A stretch of 39,048 nucleotides of DNA from NCBI GenBank assembly GCA_018715125.1, contig DVMF01000020.1, positions 1-39,048 of the forward strand, read 5' to 3'. Positions 7,484 to 15,767 of the stretch are shown piece by piece. The notes below the pieces were generated by a model that saw nothing but the letters and a program-made list of their open reading frames with translations, had not been told where the DNA came from and ran no database searches. Source of the stretch: Candidatus Coprousia avicola (GTDB lineage: Bacteria > Actinomycetota > Coriobacteriia > Coriobacteriales > Coriobacteriaceae). The position numbers and the translations under genes were made by a program. Position 1 is the first letter of the stretch; each line of letters begins with the position of its first letter.

Positions 7484-9151
7484 TTACTCGATCGAGAAGA
7501 TAACGGGATACAGCGGCTGCTCGCCACGGTGCGCGTCGATCTCGAGGTCGGGCTGCGCCTCCTCGATAGCGGCAAGCAGCTCCTCGAAGGCGGCGTCGTC
7601 CATATCGGAGCCGGCGAGGATGGTGAGCGAATCGCCCTCCTCGTCCTCCTGCATGCGGTTGATGCAGTCGAGCGTGACCTGTTTGACGTCGGAGCCGACG
7701 ATATCGATCGAGTCGTTGATGATGCCCATGACGTCACCGGCATGGATGGGGGTGCCGTCGGATGCGGCGGAGTCGCGCACCGCCGTGGTGATCTCGCCGT
7801 CGCGGACCTCGGCGGCAGCCTCGGTCATCGCGTCGAGGGCGTCCTCGAACGAGGAGTCCGGCAGAACGGCGAAGAGCGCGGAGAACGCCTGGGGAACCGT
7901 CTTGGTGGGCACGACGGCGACGCGCTTGTCCTCGGCTGCGCTCGCGGCGGCCTCGGCCGCCATGCGGATGTTGCCGTTGTTGGGCAGGATGATGACGGCC
8001 TCGGCGTTGACCTTGTTGACCGCGTCGAGCAAATCGGCCGTCGAGGGGTTCATCGTCTGGCCGCCCGAGACGACGACGTCGACACCGAGAGAGCTCAGGA
8101 TCTCCGCCTCGCCGGAACCGGCGGCGACGGCGACGTAGCCGAGGGGCTTCGCCGGCTCGGCGGCAGCCTCCTGATCGGCGTGGATCTTGGCGGTGCGGTC
8201 GTGCGCCTCCATCTCCATGTTATGGATGAAGACCTCGTAGATCTGGCCGAGCTTGAGCATGTGCTCGAGTACGAGGTTCGGCGTGTTGGAGTGGACGTGA
8301 ATCTTGTAGTCGGGATACGCGCCGACAAGCAGCTCGCAGTCGCCCATGGAGGCGAGGAACGCCAGGCACTCGTCCTCGTCGAACGGGGCGTCGGCCTTGA
8401 AGAGGAACTCGTTGCAGTACCGGTACTCCGAGCCCTCCCAGTCGTCGTTCGCCTCGATCTTCACGCGGTCGAGCGCGCCCTCGCGGGCGGTCTCGGTACC
8501 TGCCTCGAACGTGGTGGAGAAGTCATCGTTTGCATGCCCCTCGCGCCCGAGCGCGGCGTTGACGAACGCTTCGAGGAAGATGGCGAAGCCAAAGGCACCG
8601 GAGTCGACGACGCCGTTCTCCTTCAGCACGGGGAGCAGATCCGGCGTGCGGGCGACCGACTGGTAGGCCTCGACCACGACGGCGTCGAGCGCGTCCTCCA
8701 CCGAGTCGCGCGCCTTCTCGCACGCATCGGCACGCGTGGAGATGTCGCGGAGCACCGTCAGGATGGTGCCCTCGACGGGCTTGCGCACCGCCTTGAAGGC
8801 GACCTTGACGGCGCGGCGGAGCGCGGCGGCGACATCGGAGGCGCTCGCCGGGTCGGTGGCGCCCACGAGGCCCTCGGCCACGCCGCGCAGGATCTGCGAG
8901 GTGATGACGCCGGAGTTGCCGCGGGCACCCATGAGCGACCCGTGGGTTATGGCGCCGGCGATGGCCTCCATATCGGCGTCGGCGGGAAGCGAGGAGAGCT
9001 CCTTCACCACCGAGGCGAGCGTGAGCGACATGTTGGTGCCCGTGTCGCCATCCGGCACGGGAAAGACATTGAGCTTGTTGATTTCCTCTGCGCTGTCAGA
9101 CACGGCCTTGGCCGCAATCGGGAAGCAGGTGCGAACGGTTTTGGCGATCAT
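7484..9151 (-). CDS. fakA: DAK2-domain protein, FakA/YloV-like fatty acid kinase subunit
   Basis: The 555-residue product begins with a DAK2 ATP-binding domain containing P-V-P-D-G-D-T-G-T-N-M (31-41), the nucleotide/Mg site of dihydroxyacetone-kinase relatives. Its C-terminal half matches YloV/FakA. FakA phosphorylates fatty acids held by a DegV-family FakB partner, feeding acyl-phosphate to PlsY. No DegV gene is present here, so FakB must be elsewhere. That fits with plsX nearby, which makes the same acyl-phosphate. The ATG has GGAG about 9 bases upstream. It lies 31 bases after the Asp23/YloU gene, the usual YloU-YloV pair. Confidence 0.9.
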   Translation of the reverse strand: MIAKTVRTCFPIAAKAVSDSAEEINKLNVFPVPDGDTGTNMSLTLASVVKELSSLPADADMEAIAGAITHGSLMGARGNSGVITSQILRGVAEGLVGATDPASASDVAAALRRAVKVAFKAVRKPVEGTILTVLRDISTRADACEKARDSVEDALDAVVVEAYQSVARTPDLLPVLKENGVVDSGAFGFAIFLEAFVNAALGREGHANDDFSTTFEAGTETAREGALDRVKIEANDDWEGSEYRYCNEFLFKADAPFDEDECLAFLASMGDCELLVGAYPDYKIHVHSNTPNLVLEHMLKLGQIYEVFIHNMEMEAHDRTAKIHADQEAAAEPAKPLGYVAVAAGSGEAEILSSLGVDVVVSGGQTMNPSTADLLDAVNKVNAEAVIILPNNGNIRMAAEAAASAAEDKRVAVVPTKTVPQAFSALFAVLPDSSFEDALDAMTEAAAEVRDGEITTAVRDSAASDGTPIHAGDVMGIINDSIDIVGSDVKQVTLDCINRMQEDEEGDSLTILAGSDMDDAAFEELLAAIEEAQPDLEIDAHRGEQPLYPVIFSIE

Positions 9152-9182
9152 GGGCGGTTTCTCCGTAGTTCTAACCCGAGCG

Positions 9183-9539
9183 TTAGCTCAGCCGGTTCTT
9201 GAGGGCCTCGATATGGATGCCCACCGTAAGCTGGGCGGGATCGATCTGGGCAATCTCCTGCAGGGTGAAGGCGACGGCACTGGTGAGGTTCTCGCACACC
9301 GACTTCATGTTGACGCCGTTCTCGAGCACCACGTGCAGATCGACGCGCAGGCCCTGCTCATCGCTCTTGACGAGCACGCCCTTGCGCATGCGCTCGTTGG
9401 CGCTCAGGCGCACGGCGTCGGCACCCTGGAGCTGCTCGTCCATGCCCACGACACCGTAGCAGGAAAGCGCGGCGTAACCCGCGATATCGGCAATGACGTC
9501 ATTGGAGACGCTGAGTGTGCCGGTGATGATATCTGACAC
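9183..9539 (-). CDS. Asp23/Gls24 (YloU) family protein
   Basis: A 118-residue cytoplasmic Asp23/Gls24-family protein. Members are envelope-stress or membrane-associated proteins, and this subgroup is regularly encoded next to FakA-like genes. The family pattern V-S-N-D-V-I-A-D-I-A-G-Y-A-A and the G-V-V-G-M segment are visible. I start at GTG 9539, which has AGGAG 5 bases upstream; an ATG 27 bases earlier lacks any ribosome-binding site. First gene of the YloU-fakA-recG-rsmD-coaD operon. Its function here is inferred only from family and context. Confidence 0.88.
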   Translation of the reverse strand: MSDIITGTLSVSNDVIADIAGYAALSCYGVVGMDEQLQGADAVRLSANERMRKGVLVKSDEQGLRVDLHVVLENGVNMKSVCENLTSAVAFTLQEIAQIDPAQLTVGIHIEALKNRLS

Positions 9540-9590
9540 GAGATCTCCTAACTGATGCTGAGGCATCGATACGTGGGATTGACCTACCGT

Positions 9591-9620
9591 ATCTTACTAC
9601 GACGCAGTGCACCAGCGCAA
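9591..9620 (-). promoter_or_regulatory. Candidate promoter of the YloU-fakA-recG-rsmD-coaD operon
   Basis: Minus-strand TTGCGC (9620-9615) is followed after 18 bases by TAAGAT (9596-9591). It lies between the ABC-operon hairpin and the YloU start, where a promoter is needed. The match is moderate. Confidence 0.4.
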
Positions 9621-9640
9621 AAAATGCAGGGATAAAATGA

Positions 9641-9668
9641 GGGGCCGCCCGCACGCGCGGACGGCCCC
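9641..9668 (-). terminator. Terminator hairpin after the ABC exporter operon
   Basis: Minus-strand arms of 12 bases (GGGGCCGTCCGC and GCGGGCGGCCCC) enclose a 4-base loop with one mismatch. They are followed by TCATTTTATC. The hairpin lies 25 bases after the stop of the second ABC gene and before the YloU promoter. The T-tract is interrupted. Confidence 0.6.
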
Positions 9669-9693
9669 AAAACCGTGCAGACTCCCTTTGCCC

Positions 9694-11502
9694 CTACTCC
9701 TCGGGCCCCTCGGCAAACTGGCTGTTGTAGAGCTCGGCGTAGAACCCGCCCTGCGCCAGCAGCTCCTCGTGGCGACCGGACTCCACGATATCGCCGTCGC
9801 GCAGCACCAAGATCTTGTCGGCGTTGCGGATGGTGGAGAGCCGGTGGGCGATCACGAAGCTCGTGCGGCCCTGCATGAGGGCGTCCATGGCGCGCTGGAT
9901 GCGCTCCTCGGTGCGCGTGTCCACGTTGGAGGTCGCCTCGTCCAAGATGAGGATGGGGCGGTCGGCGATGAAGGCGCGCGCGATGGTGAGGAGCTGCTTT
10001 TGCCCCTGGCTCACGTTGGACGCGTCCTCGTTCAGGCAGAAGTCGTAGCCTCCCGGGAGCGTGCGGATGAAATGGTCCGCAAGCGCCGCCCGCGCCGCGG
10101 CCTCGACCTCGGCGTCCGTGGCCTCGGCGCGCCCGTAGCGGATGTTCTCCTTAATGGTGCCCTCGAAGAGCCACGTGTCCTGCAGCACCATGCCGAAGTT
10201 GGCGCGCAGCGCATCGCGGTCGAGTGCGCGGATGTCGACGCCGTCGACGGCGATGGAGCCCGCGTTGACGTCGTAGAACCGCATGAGGAGCTTCATGAGC
10301 GTGGTCTTACCCGCGCCGGTGGGCCCCACGATCGCCACGGTCTGGCCCGGCTCCACCTCGCAGGTGAAGTCGTGGATGATGGTCTTTTCGGGCACGTAGC
10401 CGAAGCGCACGTGCGTAAAAGAGACCGCGCCCCGGCAGCGCGCGAGCTCGCGCGGCTCCGCCACCGGCTCCTCCTCAGGGCCGTTCAGGAACTCGAACAC
10501 GCGCTCGGCTGCCGCAGAGAGCATCTGGATCATGTTGGACACCTGCGTGAGCTGCGTGATGGGCTGGATGAAGTTGCGCACGTACTGCATGAACGCCTGG
10601 ATGTCGCCCACGGTGATCTGCCCGGCGACCGCGAGGAAGGCGCCGACCGAGACCACGGCGACGTAGGCGAGGTTCGCCACGAAGTTCATGATGGGCTGCA
10701 TGAGGCCGGAGAGGAACTGGCTCTTCCACCCCGCATGGTAGAGGCGGTCGATCTCGACGTCGAAGTCGGCGACGGCGCGCTCCTCGCGGTTGAAGACCTG
10801 GATGACGCTCTGCCCCGAGAAGCTCTCCTCCACGATGCCGTCGACGAGGCCGAGAAGCGCCTGCTGCTGGCGGAAGTAGCGCTGGGACGAGCGCACGACG
10901 ATGACGACGAGGACGAGCGAGACCGGGATGGTGAGGAACGTGATGCCCGCGAGCTGGAGCGATACCGAGACCATCATGACCGTCACGCCGATGAGCTGCG
11001 TGAGCGATGTCACGACCTGCGTGACGCACTGGTTGAGCGACTGCCCGACGGTGTCGACGTCGTTGGTGATGCGCGACAGCACGTCGCCGACGCTGTTGGT
11101 CTCGAAGTACCCGAGCGGCATGCGGTCGATCTTCTCGACGATCTCGCGGCGCATGCGGTAGCACACGCGCTGGGTGAGCCCCGTCATGAGGAAGCCCTGC
11201 AGAAGGTTGAAGAGGGCGGACGTGACGTACAGGCACATGAGCCCCGCGAGAATATAGGCGATGCCCCCGAAGTCGATGGACCCCGCGCCGGCGAGCTTGG
11301 CGGTGAAGCCCTCGAAGAGCTTGGTGGTCGCCATGCCGAGAACGCGCGGCCCCACCACGTTGAAGACGACCGACGCGATGGCGCATCCCAAGGACACGAG
11401 GAGCGCCAGGCGCTCATGGGCGATATAGGCGATGAGACGGCGGATGGTGCCGGAGAAATCCTGGGCGCGCTCGGAAGCGGGCCCCCTGCGCGGGCCGGGC
11501 AT
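9694..11502 (-). CDS. ABC exporter half-transporter, catalytic-site subunit
   Basis: A 602-residue half-transporter: an N-terminal six-helix type IV exporter membrane domain (about 25-320) and a C-terminal ATPase. Walker A is GPTGAGKTT. The signature is V-S-Q-G-Q at 497-501, a departure from LSGGQ. Walker B is I-L-I-L-D-E with catalytic E522, and the switch histidine is H553. These residues are intact, whereas its partner has lost both. The ATG shares one base with the partner's stop (TGATG), with GGAGGTGAG upstream, so both subunits are made from one message. The substrate cannot be read from sequence; relatives export drugs, lipids or peptides. Confidence 0.92.
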   Translation of the reverse strand: MPGPRRGPASERAQDFSGTIRRLIAYIAHERLALLVSLGCAIASVVFNVVGPRVLGMATTKLFEGFTAKLAGAGSIDFGGIAYILAGLMCLYVTSALFNLLQGFLMTGLTQRVCYRMRREIVEKIDRMPLGYFETNSVGDVLSRITNDVDTVGQSLNQCVTQVVTSLTQLIGVTVMMVSVSLQLAGITFLTIPVSLVLVVIVVRSSQRYFRQQQALLGLVDGIVEESFSGQSVIQVFNREERAVADFDVEIDRLYHAGWKSQFLSGLMQPIMNFVANLAYVAVVSVGAFLAVAGQITVGDIQAFMQYVRNFIQPITQLTQVSNMIQMLSAAAERVFEFLNGPEEEPVAEPRELARCRGAVSFTHVRFGYVPEKTIIHDFTCEVEPGQTVAIVGPTGAGKTTLMKLLMRFYDVNAGSIAVDGVDIRALDRDALRANFGMVLQDTWLFEGTIKENIRYGRAEATDAEVEAAARAALADHFIRTLPGGYDFCLNEDASNVSQGQKQLLTIARAFIADRPILILDEATSNVDTRTEERIQRAMDALMQGRTSFVIAHRLSTIRNADKILVLRDGDIVESGRHEELLAQGGFYAELYNSQFAEGPEE

Positions 11503-13361
11503 CAGCGCTCACCTCCCTTCTGGTCGAGGGCGGGCGTGGCGGGAGTATCGGCATGGCCGTCATCGTCGAGCCCGAGCTCGGCTGCGGAGAGCTGCGAGCG
11601 GGCGATCTCGAGGTAGGCGGGGCAGGTGCGCAAGAGCTCCTCATGGGTGCCCTTGCCCACCATCCGGCCGTCGTCGAGCACGACGATCTCATCGGCGTGC
11701 ATGATGGTGGCGATGCGCTGGGCGACGATGATGACGGCGGCGTCGCGGCAGCTGCGCCCGAGCTCGGCGCGCAGCGTGGCGTCCGTCTTGTAATCGAGGG
11801 CGGAGAACGAGTCGTCGAACACGAGCACCTTGGGATCGATGGCGAGTGCGCGCGCGATCTGGAGCCGCTGGTTCTGCCCGCCGGAGACGTTGGAGCCGCC
11901 CTGAGCGATGGCGCTTTGGTAGCCGTCGGGCTTCGCCTCGATGAAGTCGGTCGCCTGGGCGATGCGCGCGGCGCGCTCCATGCGCGCGTCGTCCATCCGG
12001 TCGTTGCCGTACTTGATGTTGCTCTCGATCGTGCCGGAGAACAGGAAGCGCCGCTGCGGCACATAGCCGACCTGCGCGCGCAGCTCGGTGAGCGGGATGT
12101 CGCGCACGTCCACGCCGTCGAGCGTGACCTCACCCGACGTGACGTCGTACAGGCGCGGTATGAGCTGGACGAGCGTCGACTTGCCCGAGCCCGTGGAGCC
12201 GATGATGCCGAGCGTCTGGCCGGGAGCCACGGCGAAGTCGATATGCTCGAGCGTCGGCATGTCGGCATCGGGATACGCGAACGTCACGTCGGAGAAGGCG
12301 ATCTCGCCGCGCCAGCCGGCGCCGTCCACGCGCGTCACCGCGCGCTCGGGCGCGGGCTCGGCGATGGAGGTCGTGGTATCGAGCACCTCGAGCACGCGCT
12401 CGGCGGCCACCCCGGCGCGCGGGAGCATGACCGAGATCATGGTGAGGATCATGAAGCTCATGATCACCTGCATCACGTAGTTGATGTAGGCCATGAGCGT
12501 ACCGACCTCGATCGTGCCCGCGTCGACGCCGAGGCCGCCGAACCATACGATGGCGACCGTGGTCGCGTTCATCACGATCATCATGACGGGCCCGAGAAAC
12601 GCCATGGCGCGGTTGGTGAAGATATAGGTACCCGTGAGCTCGCGGTTCGCCTCGTCGTAGCGGGCGCGCTCATGCTCCTGACGGCCGAAGGCTCGGATCG
12701 GCATGATGCCCGTCAAGATCTCGCGCGCGATGAGGTTGTTGCGGTCCACCAGCCCCTGCATGCGGCGGAACTTGGGCATGGTGAGCCCCATGAGGATGCC
12801 GATGGCGATGGCGATGCTGCAGATGGCGACGACGAGGATCCATTCCATGCCCGTAGGCGTTGAGAGCACGCGCACGACCGCCCCGACCCCCATGCAGGGG
12901 GCGAAGAGCACGATGCGCAGGCACATGACGGTGATCATCTGGATCTGCTGGATGTCGTTGGTCGCACGGGTGATGAGCGATGCGCTGGAGAATTTCTCCA
13001 TCTCAGCCGGCGAATAGCTGAGAACGCGCTCGTAGAGCGCATGGCGCACCTCGCGCCCGATGGCAGCCGAGGTCTTGCTCGCGTTGTAGGCCGCCAAGAT
13101 GGAGCACGCGACCGAGAGCAGTGTGAGCACGAGCATGTGCGCACCCTGACCCAGGATATAGTCGGTTTGGACACGCGCGAGCTCCGAGGCGGTGGCGCCG
13201 ACGGGCGCCTCACCCACGATGCCGCCGCGCGCGATGCCGATGTCGACGATGTTGCTCATCACGCCGGGCACAGCGAGCTCAAGGTTTGCCTGGATGCAGA
13301 GGAGCACAAGGGCGATCACGAAGTTGATCTTGTGATGCCTGAGAAAGCTGAATATCTTCAC
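11502..13361 (-). CDS. ABC exporter half-transporter, degenerate-site subunit
   Basis: A 619-residue half-transporter with membrane helices starting near residues 13-33 and an ATPase from about 350. Walker A G-S-T-G-S-G-K-S-T is near 388-396 and the signature V-S-G-G-Q is at 492-496. In Walker B, D517 replaces the catalytic glutamate, and Q548 replaces the switch histidine. Heterodimeric exporters of the TM287/288 and BmrCD kind have one such degenerate ATP site, built from this subunit's Walker motifs plus the partner's odd signature, as here. GTG start at 13361, with AGGGA 6 bases upstream. The tail after 595 is acidic and variable. The gene is preceded by a terminator-containing leader. 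Confidence 0.92.
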   Translation of the reverse strand: MKIFSFLRHHKINFVIALVLLCIQANLELAVPGVMSNIVDIGIARGGIVGEAPVGATASELARVQTDYILGQGAHMLVLTLLSVACSILAAYNASKTSAAIGREVRHALYERVLSYSPAEMEKFSSASLITRATNDIQQIQMITVMCLRIVLFAPCMGVGAVVRVLSTPTGMEWILVVAICSIAIAIGILMGLTMPKFRRMQGLVDRNNLIAREILTGIMPIRAFGRQEHERARYDEANRELTGTYIFTNRAMAFLGPVMMIVMNATTVAIVWFGGLGVDAGTIEVGTLMAYINYVMQVIMSFMILTMISVMLPRAGVAAERVLEVLDTTTSIAEPAPERAVTRVDGAGWRGEIAFSDVTFAYPDADMPTLEHIDFAVAPGQTLGIIGSTGSGKSTLVQLIPRLYDVTSGEVTLDGVDVRDIPLTELRAQVGYVPQRRFLFSGTIESNIKYGNDRMDDARMERAARIAQATDFIEAKPDGYQSAIAQGGSNVSGGQNQRLQIARALAIDPKVLVFDDSFSALDYKTDATLRAELGRSCRDAAVIIVAQRIATIMHADEIVVLDDGRMVGKGTHEELLRTCPAYLEIARSQLSAAELGLDDDGHADTPATPALDQKGGER

Positions 13362-13434
13362 GGGCTTTCCCTTCGGCTGGACGCAGGTGGACGGGACCTA
13401 TGCCGCGGGCATGCTGCCGGCGCACGCACGCGGC

Positions 13435-13464
13435 AATAAAAACGCGCCCGACGCGCAGGGGCGC
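13435..13464 (-). terminator. Intrinsic terminator in the ABC exporter leader, possible attenuator
   Basis: Minus-strand arms GCGCCC and GGGCGC enclose 9 bases and are followed by GTTTTTATT. The terminator lies 74 bases upstream of the ABC GTG start and points into the operon. It must be read through or bypassed for expression unless a promoter lies in the last 70 bases. Confidence 0.65.
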
Positions 13465-13776
13465 CGACCGCAGGGGTTATTCTCCCCCGGGCGGCGACCG
13501 GCTAGGCAACCGCCTGGCTCACACGCGGCTATCTCCATACATTCCCAACAACATGAGGTACCGAACAATTTACGGTCGAGGACCTCGGCGCGCGTTCGTC
13601 TCCCCTTGAGGGGACCAATATGAGATAGAGCTTGCAAAGCCGCCACTGACCTGCGATACTGTCTTGCGCGCAAACCAGAAGCCGGCCATCGACGGCCGTA
13701 GCGGAACCCTTACCCGCTCCGGCACGCTGCTTCCGCTGATGGTGATATGAAGATTGCACGTAGAGGGCTGGTTTTG

Positions 13777-13785
13777 TGCTATAGT
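13777..13785 (+). promoter_or_regulatory. Extended -10 promoter of rpmB
   Basis: TGC followed by TATAGT (13780-13785), a strong extended -10, gives a start about 48 bases before the rpmB ATG. TTGCAC at 13754-13759 is spaced 20 bases away, longer than ideal. Confidence 0.6.
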
Positions 13786-13839
13786 TCCCATTTGTTTGTT
13801 CACGCGGCATCGCCGAATGCTGCCCAAGGAGGGTTCAAC

Positions 13840-14028
13840 ATGTCCAAAGTTTGCGAGATCTGCGGTAAGCACCCCGTTGCTGGTCGCTCTATCAGCCACT
13901 CCCACCGCGTTACCAACCGCACGTTCCGTCCCAACATCCAGCGTGTCTACGTCGTCGTCAACGGCCATCGCCGCAAGATGAACGTCTGCACCACCTGCCT
14001 CAAGTCCGGCAAGGTTGCGCGCTCCTAG
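13840..14028 (+). CDS. rpmB: 50S ribosomal protein L28, zinc-binding type
   Basis: Protein of the large ribosomal subunit, 62 residues. It begins M-S-K-V-C-E-I-C-G-K and has the family S-H-S-H-R segment. Cysteines C5/C8 and C50/C53 form the zinc-ribbon (C+) form, as in L32 of this window. The ATG at 13840 has AAGGAGG 7 bases upstream; earlier in-frame codons lie within the promoter region and are rejected. A monocistronic transcript is likely: a promoter lies before it and a strong terminator after. rpmB often lies divergent to the YloU-fakA-recG group; here the ABC pair sits between them. Confidence 0.97.
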   Translation: MSKVCEICGKHPVAGRSISHSHRVTNRTFRPNIQRVYVVVNGHRRKMNVCTTCLKSGKVARS

Positions 14029-14069
14029 GGAACCCTCCCTCACGGCTTTCACGCAATGCTTGAGTATCG

Positions 14070-14102
14070 GCGCCCCCGCCTTTGGCGAGGGCGCTTTTTC
14101 TT
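14070..14102 (+). terminator. Intrinsic terminator of rpmB
   Basis: Arms of 11 bases (GCGCCCCCGCC and GGCGAGGGCGC, one mismatch) with loop TTT are followed by TTTTTCTT. It lies 41 bases after the rpmB stop. Confidence 0.9.
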
Positions 14103-14187
14103 ACCGAAGTATCGGCAACGGCACGTCGCGGGTGTACAGTCTTGAAGACGCAGCAGCTCCACCTTTCTCGCACGTGAGTTTTGCCAA

Positions 14188-14226
14188 GCGCCCATCTGCC
14201 CTGCGCCCATCTGCCCTGCGCCCATC
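14188..14226. repeat. 15-bp tandem repeat, 2.6 copies
   Basis: Unit GCGCCCATCTGCCCT at 14188-14202 and 14203-14217 is identical, then GCGCCCATC starts a third copy at 14218. It lies between the rpmB terminator and the lipid kinase start, ending about 20 bases before the ATG. Confidence 0.9.
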
Positions 14227-14247
14227 GACCCCGCGATTGGAGACGTC

Positions 14248-15231
14248 ATGCAGCCCCTAACATCCTTCGGCAGGACGCTCGTCATTGCCAACCCCGCGGC
14301 CCGCGCGGGCACCGCCCGGCAGGTCGCCGAGCGCCTCGAGCGGTTCCTCACGCTCTACCTGCACGATGCGAGCACCTTCATCACCCGCTATACCGATCGT
14401 CCGGGCCACGCCACCGAGCTCGCGGCTGATGCGGCCCCGTTCGACACGGTGCTCGCGCTCGGCGGCGACGGCGTCATCCACGAGGTTGCCTGCGGCCTCA
14501 TGCGCCTTGGCGACGACGTGCGCCCCGTGCTCGGCGTCATCCCCGTCGGGTCCGGCAACGATTTCGCCCGCACCCTCGGCATGCATGAGGTAAGCCGCGA
14601 CGCCGACCTCGTCCAGCTCCTCGAGACGCAGACCGTGCGCCTCGATATCGGTCGCGTGCGCACGAGCTCCTCCCCCACCGCGAACGCACCCCTCGACGAG
14701 GTGACCTACGCGCTGGAGACGTTCTCATTCGGCCTTGACGCCGCCATCGCGCTCGATACGACCGAGCTTCGCCGCACCACCGGCCTCACGGGGATGCCGC
14801 TCTACACCGTAAGCGGCCTCAACGTCTTCGGCAGGCGTTACCGCACCTACCCCGCCAGGATCCGCCTCGACGACGGCCCCTGGCTCGATCTCGCCACCCT
14901 GCTGTGCGCCGTGCAGCTGGGCCCCACCTACGGCTCGGGCTACCTCATCACCCCCGATGCCGACCCCACCGACGGGATGCTCGACCTCTGCTACGCCACC
15001 GGGCCCATCGCGCGCGTGCAGGCGCTGCCGGTGTTCCTCTCGGCGAGAAACGGCAACCACGTCGGCAATCCCCACGTGCACCTCGCCCGTGCGCGCCGCG
15101 CGGAGATCGTTCTTCCCGAAGACGGCTATCCCGCCCAGGTCGACGGGGAGAAGCTCGCGTTCCGGCGCGCCGTCATCGAGGTCGCGCCCGCCGCGCTGAC
15201 CGTGCTCAAACCGCCCGCAAACCACGCGTAG
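14248..15231 (+). CDS. YegS/DagK-type lipid kinase (diacylglycerol kinase catalytic family)
   Basis: A 327-residue member of the diacylglycerol/sphingosine kinase fold. Visible motifs are N-P-A-A-R-A-G (15-21), the nucleotide-binding L-G-G-D-G (71-75) and G-S-G-N-D-F-A-R (101-108). It probably phosphorylates diacylglycerol or a related lipid with ATP at the membrane face, recycling lipid head-group products; the exact substrate is not readable. The ATG at 14248 has GGAG 5 bases upstream. The C-terminal region V-D-G-E-K-L matches the family's usual ending. It lies 13 bases from mscL, so the two are likely co-transcribed. A tandem repeat lies just upstream. Confidence 0.9.
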   Translation: MQPLTSFGRTLVIANPAARAGTARQVAERLERFLTLYLHDASTFITRYTDRPGHATELAADAAPFDTVLALGGDGVIHEVACGLMRLGDDVRPVLGVIPVGSGNDFARTLGMHEVSRDADLVQLLETQTVRLDIGRVRTSSSPTANAPLDEVTYALETFSFGLDAAIALDTTELRRTTGLTGMPLYTVSGLNVFGRRYRTYPARIRLDDGPWLDLATLLCAVQLGPTYGSGYLITPDADPTDGMLDLCYATGPIARVQALPVFLSARNGNHVGNPHVHLARARRAEIVLPEDGYPAQVDGEKLAFRRAVIEVAPAALTVLKPPANHA

Positions 15232-15244
15232 ATAAGAGCCTCCC

Positions 15245-15712
15245 ATGCCCAAGAAGAGCCTCGCACAGGAGTTCATCGAGTTCATCAACCGCGGCAACGT
15301 GGTCGACCTCGCCGTCGGCGTCATCATCGGCGGTGCGTTCACCGGCGTCGTGAACGCCCTCGTGTCGAACATCATCCAGCCGCTCATCGCCGCCGTGGGC
15401 GGCAGCGCCGAGGTGAAGGGGCTGTCGGTCATCGTCGGCGGCCAGACCATCGACTTCGGCGGCTTCATCTCCGCCGTCATCAGCTTCCTCATCACCGCGC
15501 TCGCCGTGTTCGCCATCGTGAAGGGCGTAAATACGCTGAACGACCTTAAGGACCTTGCCGCACGCAAAGCGGGGCTCGCCAAGCAAGCCGCCGAAGGCAA
15601 CGCGCCCGAGCCGCGCACCTGCCCCTATTGCAGGCAAGAGATCGCCGACGACGCCACCCGCTGCCCGCACTGCACGGCGAAGCTCGCGGGGTACGAGAAC
15701 CCGCTCGACTAG
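15245..15712 (+). CDS. mscL: Large-conductance mechanosensitive channel MscL with C-terminal zinc ribbon
   Basis: MscL opens under membrane tension to release solutes on osmotic downshock. The N-terminus F-I-E-F-I-N-R-G-N-V-V-D-L-A-V-G-V is the family signature; two membrane helices are seen (about 17-47 and 72-93), with a loop between. Unusually, the C-terminus is not only the usual helical bundle. It ends in CPYC-x10-CPHC (C126, C129, C140, C143), a zinc-ribbon motif, within 155 residues. Two large hairpins follow the gene. Start ATG 15245 follows the kinase stop by 13 bases; the ribosome-binding site AAGAG is modest. Confidence 0.94.
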   Translation: MPKKSLAQEFIEFINRGNVVDLAVGVIIGGAFTGVVNALVSNIIQPLIAAVGGSAEVKGLSVIVGGQTIDFGGFISAVISFLITALAVFAIVKGVNTLNDLKDLAARKAGLAKQAAEGNAPEPRTCPYCRQEIADDATRCPHCTAKLAGYENPLD

Positions 15713-15720
15713 GCTCGTCC

Positions 15721-15765
15721 CGCCATGCGCCGACGGCGCGCCCGCACCGTCGGCGCCGCATGGCG
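15721..15765. other. Large inverted repeat 1 after mscL
   Basis: Left arm CGCCATGCGCCGACGG (15721-15736) pairs with 15747-15765, apart from a 3-base bulge, around a 10-base loop. It lies between the convergent mscL and metY-type genes. There is no T-run on either side. Confidence 0.6.
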
Positions 15766-15767
15766 GG

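Larger units (their letters stand above)
13362..13839. other. 478-base gene-free region between the divergent ABC operon and rpmB
   Basis: I see no convincing gene here. On the minus strand it would be the leader of the ABC operon. It contains an intrinsic terminator (13435-13464) and a downstream inverted repeat (TGCCGCG at 13401-13407 and CGCGGCA at 13429-13435). Two tiny minus-strand reading frames (11 and 39 codons) are present but lack ribosome-binding sites. On the plus strand it ends with the rpmB promoter. I could not match it to a riboswitch, T-box, SRP RNA or RNase P consensus I know. Confidence 0.6.

Noticed and set aside
5426-9202. A 1258-codon open frame on the plus strand
   Set aside because: It lies opposite recG and fakA, whose products are clearly recognised; Arg/Gly/Asp/Leu-rich composition and lack of domain features are typical of antisense shadows in high-GC DNA.
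13398-13673. A 91-codon open frame on the minus strand in the ABC leader
   Set aside because: No ribosome-binding site or family match, and it runs through the intrinsic terminator.
13362-13839. A riboswitch, T-box, SRP RNA or RNase P RNA in the ABC leader
   Set aside because: I could not find the conserved core sequences of these; only the terminator is supported.
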